This document shows, piece by piece, positions 15,315 to 20,958 of a DNA stretch of 20,958 nt (its first letter is position 1; each line of letters begins with the position of its first letter). Position numbers and translations under genes: made by a program. The notes beneath the pieces are model-generated. The model did no database searches, was not told the DNA's origin, and was given only the letters and a program-made list of their open reading frames with translations. The stretch comes from an uncultured Nitrospira sp. (GTDB lineage Bacteria; Nitrospirota; Nitrospiria; Nitrospirales; Nitrospiraceae): positions 1-20,958 of the forward strand of contig CAMLHQ010000058.1 in the NCBI GenBank assembly GCA_946479785.1, given 5' to 3'.

Positions 15315-16340
15315 CTATCCACGAGCGACTTGCAACTCCTCTCGCTCGGTTTCTTCCTTCAACCTGGTAAAAATCATGCGACCGGCGGTGGTTTGGAGCA
15401 CGCTGGTCACCACGACATCGATGTTTTTGCCGATATAGCGCCTGGCATTGTCGACCACGATCATCGTGCCATCGTCGAGATAAGCTACCCCTTGGCCTGC
15501 TTCCTTCCCCTCTTTCAGCACGAACACGCGGATGGCCTCGCCGGGGAGCACGACCGGCCGCAGTGCGTTGCAAAGCTCGTTGATATTGAGCACACGGATC
15601 CCTTGCAGCTCCGCGACCTTATTCAGATTCAGGTCGTTGGTGACGATCTTCGCGTTCATCTTTTTGGCGAGGACCACGAGTTTTGCGTCGACCTCTTTGA
15701 CCTGCGGGAAATCTTCGTCGATGATCCTCACGTCCACATCGCTCATCTTTTGGATCTTGTTCAAAATATCCAGGCCGCGCCGGCCTCTCGCCCGCTTCAA
15801 CGAATCAGATGAATCGGCGATATGCTGTAGTTCATCCAGAATAAAATGGGGAACCAGAAACGTCCCCTCGAGAAATCTGGTTTCACAGAGATCCGCCACC
15901 CGCCCATCGATAATGACGCTGGTGTCGAGCACCTTCGGACAGACGGTGTTTCCATCCAACTCGAACAATTTCTGCTGGGGACTCGGAAGCTTTTCCTTCC
16001 CGAACCGCGCCCCTAACACTAAGCCGAGATAGGGAAATCCCAGGAGAAAGACCAGCCCTCCGAGGTGAAACAAGAAGGTCTGGACGTCGAAAATCTCGCC
16101 CCCCACCCACTCGACCAATCCGGTCAAGACCAGCCCAGCCGCCAACCCCGCCGTACCTCCCATGATAATGCCGAATGACAAATTGCGTAAGGCATATTCT
16201 CCGGCGACGATGAGTCCCCCGGTAGCAGCCCCGATGCCGAACCCATACAGCCAGTAGGAAGCGTCGGCACCATCGGCCTTGATGAATAAGGCCATTCCCG
16301 CCAATGCGCTGAGAAGGACAAATATGGCTCGCGATACCAT
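15315..16340 (-). CDS. membrane PIN-TRAM domain protein (YacL-like)
   Basis: This 341-residue protein has four predicted membrane helices (about 4-21, 32-50, 56-78, 88-112), a PIN nuclease-like domain (about 134-260) and a C-terminal TRAM RNA-binding domain (about 262-327). Candidate PIN metal residues are D139 (VLDTSVIIDGR), E170 (LDELQHIA), D218 (VDAKLV) and D236 (VTNDLN). This is the architecture of B. subtilis YacL, which also sits directly upstream of ispD. The family is presumed to be a membrane-tethered RNase, but its substrate is not established to my knowledge. A very strong ribosome-binding site, GGAGGTGA, lies at 16346-16353, 5 bases before ATG 16340. Confidence 0.9.
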   Translation of the reverse strand: MVSRAIFVLLSALAGMALFIKADGADASYWLYGFGIGAATGGLIVAGEYALRNLSFGIIMGGTAGLAAGLVLTGLVEWVGGEIFDVQTFLFHLGGLVFLLGFPYLGLVLGARFGKEKLPSPQQKLFELDGNTVCPKVLDTSVIIDGRVADLCETRFLEGTFLVPHFILDELQHIADSSDSLKRARGRRGLDILNKIQKMSDVDVRIIDEDFPQVKEVDAKLVVLAKKMNAKIVTNDLNLNKVAELQGIRVLNINELCNALRPVVLPGEAIRVFVLKEGKEAGQGVAYLDDGTMIVVDNARRYIGKNIDVVVTSVLQTTAGRMIFTRLKEETEREELQVARG

Positions 16341-16361
16341 ACCTTCACCTCCTCTCTTTTG

Positions 16362-16382
16362 TTCGCCTCGTTCGGAGGCGAA
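16362..16382. repeat. perfect inverted repeat between htrA and yacL-like gene
   Basis: TTCGCCTC (16362-16369) and GAGGCGAA (16375-16382) form a perfect 8-bp stem with a 5-base loop in the 54-bp gap between the htrA stop and the yacL-like start. On the transcribed minus strand it is followed by CAAAAG, not Ts, so it is not a standard terminator. It could be a stability or processing structure. Confidence 0.45.
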
Positions 16383-16394
16383 GCGGCCCAGTTG

Positions 16395-17912
16395 TTACGG
16401 ACGTAACGTCAAATAGATTGTCTGGCCCTTTCGCTTCAACAACAGAAGCACCGCTTGATCCTTGGCAAGCCCGGACACCGCTCGCTCATAGGACTTGATC
16501 GAGGTGACGGGCTTCCGGTTCACCTCGAGAACAATGTCGCCTTCCCGTACCCCCACGTCCTCCGCCGTGCTGCCCGGTTTCACACGGACTATGACGACTC
16601 CCCGTTCGGTCGTCTTGATGCCGTATCGAGAGGCTAGTTCTTCGTTCAGCTCGCGGACGTCGAGGTCCGACAGGACTCCTGTCGGCGCCGTCGACTCGCC
16701 GTTGTCTTCCGAGCCGGACTGGCCAAGAGACTTCGGCTGTTCCACGATCGTCACATCAATCGTTTTCGCCTTCTTGTCTCGGATCACCTTAATGGAGACC
16801 TTGCGGCCGATCGGGGTCTGCGCCACGGCGTTTCGCAGATGGGTCGGCGAATCCATCGGTTTGCCGTCATACTCGGTGATGACGTCGGCGCGCTCGAATC
16901 CCGCCTTTTTCGCCGGACTGTCGTCCATGACATCGCTGACCAGGACACCTTTCGTGTCGCTAAGGCCGAATTGGGAGGCCAGCTCCGGCGTCAGTTCTTG
17001 TATCGCGACACCGAGCCAGCCCCGGACCACTTTTCCGCCTTTCACGAGTTGATCCATGATGGAGCGGGCCAAGTTGCTGGGCACGGCAAACCCGATGCCC
17101 ATATTGCCGCCGCTTTGGCTGAAGATCGCCGTATTGATCCCGACCAGCTCGCCTCGCACATTCACGAGTGCGCCTCCGGAATTTCCGGGATTAATTGCCG
17201 CGTCGGTCTGAATGAAGTCCTCGTACTCCGCAATGCCCATGCTCGCTCGTCCCACCGCGCTCACGATGCCCATGGTGACGCTCTGGGTTAATCCGAACGG
17301 GCTGCCGACGGCCAGGACGAATTCACCGACCTCAAGCTGATCGGAATTGGCCAATGGGATCGTAGACAGTCCGGTCGCGTCGATCTTCACTACCGCGATA
17401 TCGGTTTTGGTATCGGTCCCGATCAGTTTGCCCTTGAACTCTCGCTTGTCCGAGAGGAAGACGCGGATCTCATCGGCCTTGTTCACCACGTGGTTATTCG
17501 TGATGATCAACCCGTTCGGATCGACGATCACGCCGGATCCCTGGCCGCGTTCCTTGCGTTCCCGATGCGGCTGATCGCGCTTGAAGAACTCATCACCGAA
17601 GAACCTGCGGAAAAAGGGATCGTCGAACGGCGAGCTCTGCGGGCCATCACCCGATTTGCCGCTTCGACTCGCGGCGATATTCACGACGGCGGGCTTGACC
17701 ATCTTCGCAATCTCGACGAAATTTTTTGCATTGCCGCCCGCCATCGGCAACTGCGGAGCGGTCGTGATCGGACGCACGATGCCGCTCGGCATCGCATCAG
17801 GCTCGGCGGAGCCCGTCGGCAACCAGCCCATGTCGGAGGCCACCATGATGCCGATGACAATACCAACGGCCAGGAGCACAAACGGAATCACCCATGAACG
17901 ACCGTGTTTCAT
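16395..17912 (-). CDS. HtrA/DegP-type periplasmic serine protease with two PDZ domains
   Basis: This 505-residue protein is a Do-like protease, handling misfolded envelope proteins. It has an N-terminal hydrophobic segment (about 7-25, probably an anchor or signal), a Gly/acid-rich stretch with phenylalanines typical of the LA loop (about 88-122), a trypsin-like protease domain with the catalytic triad H141 (TNNHVV), D171 (TDIAVVKI) and S245 (GNSGGAL), and two PDZ domains (about 290-390 and 410-505). All three catalytic residues are present, so it should be active. AAGGA lies about 6 bases before ATG 17912 and overlaps the region of the fba stop, which suggests coupling (9-bp gap). DegP, DegQ and MucD-like naming cannot be settled from this sequence. 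Confidence 0.94.
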   Translation of the reverse strand: MKHGRSWVIPFVLLAVGIVIGIMVASDMGWLPTGSAEPDAMPSGIVRPITTAPQLPMAGGNAKNFVEIAKMVKPAVVNIAASRSGKSGDGPQSSPFDDPFFRRFFGDEFFKRDQPHRERKERGQGSGVIVDPNGLIITNNHVVNKADEIRVFLSDKREFKGKLIGTDTKTDIAVVKIDATGLSTIPLANSDQLEVGEFVLAVGSPFGLTQSVTMGIVSAVGRASMGIAEYEDFIQTDAAINPGNSGGALVNVRGELVGINTAIFSQSGGNMGIGFAVPSNLARSIMDQLVKGGKVVRGWLGVAIQELTPELASQFGLSDTKGVLVSDVMDDSPAKKAGFERADVITEYDGKPMDSPTHLRNAVAQTPIGRKVSIKVIRDKKAKTIDVTIVEQPKSLGQSGSEDNGESTAPTGVLSDLDVRELNEELASRYGIKTTERGVVIVRVKPGSTAEDVGVREGDIVLEVNRKPVTSIKSYERAVSGLAKDQAVLLLLKRKGQTIYLTLRP

Positions 17913-17921
17913 CCGTAATCC

Positions 17922-18845
17922 TTACTGTACTTCGCCCGCGTAAATCCCCATGATCGTCTGGAGGAACTTGACCGCCTCCGCCTTCGGTCGCTGGAAGGAG
18001 TTCCTCCCGATAATGCTGCCGAATCCCCCGCCGTCCCTGATGGCCCGGGCTTCCTCGTACACATTCTTATCCTCGCTCTTCGCGCCGCCGGAGAAAATGA
18101 CGATGCGGCGGCCGTCGAACGCGCTCTGCACCACATGTTTGACGCGCTCGGCCAGGGTCTTGATGGGAATATCGATCGACTCATAGACCTTCTTGGCCGC
18201 GGCCTGTTCCAAGTGCGCCGTCGGCAGTTTCACTTTGATGATGTGTGCGCCAAGCTGGGCGGCGATTTGCGCCGCATACGCCACCACATCCATCGCCGTC
18301 TCACCCTCCTTGCTCAGCGCAGATCCGCGCGGATATGACCAGACGACGACCGCCAGGCCGTTGTCCTTTGCCTCCTCACCGATGGCTCGCAATTGTTCAT
18401 ACATGGCATTGCAATGCGTTGAACCAGGATAGATCGTGAAGCCGACGGCTGAACAACCCAGACGCAGCGCATCCTTTACGCTACCGGTCACCGATGGCAT
18501 GGGATCTTTGTCATCGTGCAACACGTCGTGATTGTTCAATTTCAAAATCAGCGGAATCTGTCCGGCATATTGGCTCACGCCGGCCTCCAGAAAGCCCAGC
18601 GGAGCCGCGTAGGCATTGCAGCCGGCATCAATGGCCAATTGAAAATGATAGTGTGGATTATAACCCGGCGGGTTGGGCGCGAAACTGCGCGCCGGGCCAT
18701 GTTCGAATCCTTGATCGACCGGCAGGATCACCAATTTCCCGGTGCCGGCCAACTTCCCGCTCCTCAACAACCGGGCGATGTTGGTCTTCGTTCCCGCATT
18801 GTCACTGCTGTAGTAACTCAGAATTTCTTGTACGCGATCAGCCAT
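17922..18845 (-). CDS. class I fructose-bisphosphate aldolase, archaeal/DhnA type
   Basis: This 307-residue enzyme belongs to the DhnA/FbaB class I aldolases, which form a Schiff base and need no metal, and interconvert fructose 1,6-bisphosphate with the two triose phosphates. Family features include LPVDQGFEHGP (41-51), AAPLGFLEAG (80-89), KLNNHD (102-107), the WSYPRG stretch (169-174) and the phosphate-binding end FSGGAKSED and GRNSFQR. The Schiff-base lysine is one of K204/K206 in HIIKVKLP, most likely K206. GGAGG lies 8-9 bases before ATG 18845. It is 42 bp downstream of fbp and 9 bp upstream of htrA. Some archaeal-type relatives are bifunctional aldolase/phosphatases, but the separate fbp next door and the sequence argue for a plain aldolase. 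Confidence 0.92.
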   Translation of the reverse strand: MADRVQEILSYYSSDNAGTKTNIARLLRSGKLAGTGKLVILPVDQGFEHGPARSFAPNPPGYNPHYHFQLAIDAGCNAYAAPLGFLEAGVSQYAGQIPLILKLNNHDVLHDDKDPMPSVTGSVKDALRLGCSAVGFTIYPGSTHCNAMYEQLRAIGEEAKDNGLAVVVWSYPRGSALSKEGETAMDVVAYAAQIAAQLGAHIIKVKLPTAHLEQAAAKKVYESIDIPIKTLAERVKHVVQSAFDGRRIVIFSGGAKSEDKNVYEEARAIRDGGGFGSIIGRNSFQRPKAEAVKFLQTIMGIYAGEVQ

Positions 18846-18887
18846 GTCTTTCCTCCGCTACTTCGGACTACAGCCGGTTATGATGGT

Positions 18888-19892
18888 TTACGCTTTCCCC
18901 TGCATGTAGGATTCGGCCTCCCGCACGTCATCGGAACTCCCGATGATCAACGGCACTCGTTGGTGCAGTTTCTTCGGCTCGACATCGAGAATACGTGTCG
19001 TTCCTGTACTGGCTCTTCCGCCGGCCTGTTCGACGACCATCGCCATCGGATTGGCCTCGTAGAGCAGGCGCAGCTTGCCTTGCGGCTTTTCGACCTCGCC
19101 TGGATACAAATAGATCCCGCCGACCAGGAGAATTCTGTGCACATCGGCCACGAGACAGCCGGAATATCTGCCGCTATAGGGTCGTCCGGTGGCTTTGTCC
19201 TGTTTTTTGAGAGAGTCGATATACTGCTTCGTTCCAGCAGGCCACTTCTGATAGTTCCCCTCGTTGACGGCATACACCTTTCCACGCGAGGGAATCTTGA
19301 TGCCGTCGTGGGACAGCTGGTATTCACCGACGTTTGGATCGAGCGTGAAACCATGAACGCCCTTGCCGGTCGTGAACACCAGCATGGTGCTCGGTCCGAA
19401 CAAAAAATACCCTGCCGCCACCTGGTCGGTTCCCTTCTGCAACAAGTCGCTATCACAGGGCGATTGATCGGTTTCCTTTGGCGCGATGATCGAAAAGATT
19501 GATCCCAGCGGCATATTGACGTCGGTATTGGAGGACCCGTCCAACGGGTCGAAGAGCACCATATACGGCGCTGGACGCCCAGGGGATGCGACAAATACCG
19601 GCTTTTCCATTTCTTCAGAGGCCAGTGCGCCGGCGACACCGTCCCGCTGCAACACTTCGACAAAGGTTTCATTGGCGATCTGATCCAGTCTCTTGACCGC
19701 TTCGCCCTGCACGTTGATTTCTCCGGTCGCTCCCAACATATTGAGGAGCCCGGCTATCCGCATGTCTCTGGCGAGGGTCTTTCCGACGAGGCCAATGGCG
19801 GAGAGGAGCGCGATCAGTGCGCCCGGTCGTCCCAAGGAAACCGGCGGGTTCGCCATGAGGAATTGTTCGACGGTGAGCGGATGCTGTACCAT
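18888..19892 (-). CDS. fbp: class 1 fructose-1,6-bisphosphatase
   Basis: FBPase removes the 1-phosphate from fructose 1,6-bisphosphate, the committed step of gluconeogenesis (and of the Calvin cycle where present). The 334-residue length is typical of class 1 enzymes. Signatures include GATGEINVQGE (54-64), E93-E94 in ASEEME, the metal and substrate motif FDPLDGSSN (114-122), NEGNYQKW, SGRYSGCLVADVHR, the GGIYLYPG stretch and the C-terminal KLRLLYEANPMA motif. ATG 19892 gives a normal family N-terminus, though no strong Shine-Dalgarno is visible. The aldolase gene follows directly, so the two consecutive gluconeogenic steps are made together. It is the first gene of the proposed seven-gene unit. 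Confidence 0.96.
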   Translation of the reverse strand: MVQHPLTVEQFLMANPPVSLGRPGALIALLSAIGLVGKTLARDMRIAGLLNMLGATGEINVQGEAVKRLDQIANETFVEVLQRDGVAGALASEEMEKPVFVASPGRPAPYMVLFDPLDGSSNTDVNMPLGSIFSIIAPKETDQSPCDSDLLQKGTDQVAAGYFLFGPSTMLVFTTGKGVHGFTLDPNVGEYQLSHDGIKIPSRGKVYAVNEGNYQKWPAGTKQYIDSLKKQDKATGRPYSGRYSGCLVADVHRILLVGGIYLYPGEVEKPQGKLRLLYEANPMAMVVEQAGGRASTGTTRILDVEPKKLHQRVPLIIGSSDDVREAESYMQGKA

Positions 19893-19921
19893 GAAGAGGC
19901 AGGACCTGTATTAAGCCAATG

Positions 19922-19970
19922 AGACCCTCCCCGTCTCGATGAGGCGTCGCCGCGAGGGAGTCTCCATTAT
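19922..19970 (-). promoter_or_regulatory. imperfect hairpin in the fbp leader
   Basis: On the minus strand AATGGAGACTCCCTC near the 5' side can pair, with single-base bulges, with GGGGAGGGTCTCATT about 20 bases further on. It lies between the proposed promoter and fbp, ending about 30 bases before the ATG. Function is unknown. I could not compute its stability. Confidence 0.3.
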
Positions 19971-19987
19971 AAAAATGATTGTGGGCG

Positions 19988-20016
19988 ATTATAGCCCGTC
20001 TCGAATGGAGGGGCAA
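19988..20016 (-). promoter_or_regulatory. sigma70-type promoter for fbp and downstream genes
   Basis: On the minus strand TTGCCC (20016-20011, 4 of 6 to -35) and a consensus TATAAT (19993-19988) are 17 bases apart. Transcription should start near 19981, leaving a leader of about 89 bases. The -10 is flanked by GGGC and GCCC, a small inverted repeat. A second TATAAT (19971-19966) follows 22 bases on but lacks a -35. Confidence 0.65.
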
Positions 20017-20031
20017 TGAATCTCCGGTCAT

Positions 20032-20808
20032 TTACCTGGGGACCTTGGGAGAAGGAAATCCGTTGACGAGATCGGCGACGATCGAACCGATAATGACCTT
20101 GGCCTTCATCCGGAGCGGGATATGCCGCTCGTCGGTTGTGAACCAAACCCGGATGTTGCCCTTATTGATGAAAAGACCTTTAAACGGCATGATCACAAGC
20201 ACTTGCGCGGTTTCCGCCCTCCCCCAAGTCCCCTCCAGCGTTTCAATCTTCTCGACCCGCACTTCCACTTGGCGGTTCTTTTTATCGTGGTGGATGTTCA
20301 TGATGAGCGAGGCTCCCGGTGTCATCGGGAGCTGATTGCGGACATAGTAGAGACAGGAAATTAAATCCTGGGTCCCTGCCGGTATCGGGAGAACTTCCGT
20401 GGTGCCGTCTTTCACGGCCGTGACCGTTCCTTCCTGGTGGTGGAACGTGTATTCGAAGTCTTCCTTATTCTTGCCCTCTCGGCGTTTGAAGATCATGTGC
20501 TGGGGGAGTTGTTCGCGAAGGTCGAACTCTGACTCCACGCGGTTATCCACGGGAAAGAATTTCGTGATTGCCGGTCGCGACTGCGCGGTCGTCACCAGTT
20601 TCGCGCGGGGAGAGCCGCCGGCCGTGCCATCAGCCATCACTTCCATTACGGCTGTTCCCGCCAGGATATTTAACCAGGATATCTCGTAGGTCAGCCGCTC
20701 TCCCGTCTGAACGGGCGCAGGAGCCATCCCTGCGGCCATTGCCATAGGCTCCTGATCGCATAGCAACCAGAGGCTCATCAGAGTGAGGCGAAACAGTATT
20801 CGAATCAT
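20032..20808 (-). CDS. exported DUF3108 protein
   Basis: This 258-residue protein has a signal peptide (about 1-26, ending AMAA) and a single DUF3108 domain over most of the rest. Family-like features are the opening GERLTYEISWLNILAGTA (36-53), the FHHQEGTV strand, the AGTQDLISCLYYVR helix near the middle, and the closing WFTTDERHIPLRMKAKVIIGSIVADL. Such proteins are predicted periplasmic beta-rich folds, and their function is not established. It lies 37 bp downstream of the phosphohexomutase stop on the same strand, so it may be cotranscribed with it, while the strong promoter beyond its 3' end separates it from fbp. Confidence 0.82.
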   Translation of the reverse strand: MIRILFRLTLMSLWLLCDQEPMAMAAGMAPAPVQTGERLTYEISWLNILAGTAVMEVMADGTAGGSPRAKLVTTAQSRPAITKFFPVDNRVESEFDLREQLPQHMIFKRREGKNKEDFEYTFHHQEGTVTAVKDGTTEVLPIPAGTQDLISCLYYVRNQLPMTPGASLIMNIHHDKKNRQVEVRVEKIETLEGTWGRAETAQVLVIMPFKGLFINKGNIRVWFTTDERHIPLRMKAKVIIGSIVADLVNGFPSPKVPR

Positions 20809-20845
20809 GACAGGACAAATCGCGTCGATGGAAGGTATACGGGGG

Positions 20846-20958
20846 CTAGGACAGCATCGTGCGCTTGACTTCGGCCAATTCGCCCTCGACCGTGGCTCGG
20901 ATAGCCTTCAAGAGGTCGGATGACGTGGCTTCGAATCGCAGGACCAAGGCTGGCTGAG
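20846..20958 (-). CDS. phosphomannomutase/phosphoglucomutase, C-terminal fragment cut by window edge
   Basis: Only the last 37 codons are visible. They read QPALVLRFEATSSDLLKAI and continue to a TAG stop at 20848-20846. The LVLRFEA strand followed by an amphipathic helix is the usual end of domain 4 in alpha-D-phosphohexomutases of the AlgC/ManB type, where it closes over the substrate phosphate. These enzymes move phosphate between C6 and C1 of mannose or glucose, feeding nucleotide-sugar synthesis. The location beside fbp and fba fits a hexose-phosphate role. The call rests on a short C-terminal match, and the catalytic serine is outside the window. Confidence 0.6.
   Translation of the reverse strand, partial: QPALVLRFEATSSDLLKAIRATVEGELAEVKRTMLS

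Noticed and set aside
16362..16382. Rho-independent terminator after htrA
   Set aside because: The stem is good but is followed by A-rich sequence on the transcript strand, not Ts. It is kept only as an inverted repeat.
18516..19502. 328-codon plus-strand open frame
   Set aside because: It is antisense across fba and fbp, both clear enzymes with full motifs. Its translation has no family features.
1..20958. CRISPR arrays, prophage, insertion sequences or toxin-antitoxin pairs
   Set aside because: I saw no regularly spaced direct repeats, transposase, integrase or paired small toxin-antitoxin genes. The PIN and NYN proteins match YacL and YacP housekeeping families rather than VapC toxins.

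Overview
The window reads as a compact stretch of bacterial chromosome, about 57-60% GC by eye, with tightly packed genes, several probable operons and no phage, insertion sequence, CRISPR array, rRNA or tRNA that I can support. The gene set and protein style fit a Gram-negative bacterium: an outer-membrane TonB-dependent receptor, a periplasmic amidase with an AMIN domain, MEP isoprenoid genes, archaeal-type class I aldolase and a Firmicutes-like yacL-ispD-ispF-cysE order. My best guess is Nitrospira (phylum Nitrospirota). This rests on recognition of protein style and of one intergenic repeat, not on a search.

Layout. (1) 12-4017, plus strand: a large polytopic GT-C-like membrane protein, then a cation diffusion facilitator with a His/Cys-rich tail and a G3E (CobW/COG0523) GTPase 10 bp apart, probably a metal-homeostasis pair. 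The CDF is preceded by a strongly structured leader. (2) 3963-7960, minus strand: four genes in a row, encoding a small His-containing exported protein, a TonB-dependent receptor, an exported protein made almost only of a TonB C-terminal-like domain, and a PAP2 phosphatase whose 3' end overlaps the G3E gene by 55 bp. The first three look like a small uncharacterised uptake module. (3) 8118-9990, plus strand: AroG-type DAHP synthase and TatD nuclease. (4) 9991-10142: a 152-bp element with imperfect 15-bp terminal inverted repeats fills the whole gap between tatD and the convergent yacP-like gene, contains a terminator-like hairpin and supplies the yacP stop codon. (5) 10140-10670, minus: YacP/NYN RNase-like protein, divergent from a plus-strand run of N-acetylmuramoyl-L-alanine amidase, truA and a PsiF-repeat protein (10800-13236).

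(6) 13386-19892, minus strand: fbp-fba-htrA-yacL-ispD-ispF-cysE, seven genes with gaps of 2-54 bp behind one good sigma70-like promoter at 19988-20016. The unit joins gluconeogenesis (class 1 FBPase and class I aldolase), envelope protein quality control (HtrA with two PDZ domains), a membrane PIN-TRAM protein, two MEP-pathway enzymes and serine acetyltransferase. (7) 20032-20958, minus strand: a DUF3108 exported protein and the C-terminus of a probable phosphomannomutase/phosphoglucomutase cut by the window edge, which fits the hexose-phosphate theme of the neighbouring fbp-fba.

Most genes are ordinary housekeeping. The parts worth a second look are the TonB-domain/receptor/His-protein cluster, the inverted-repeat element at 9991-10142, the competing hairpins ahead of the CDF gene, and the promoter and leader of the seven-gene operon.
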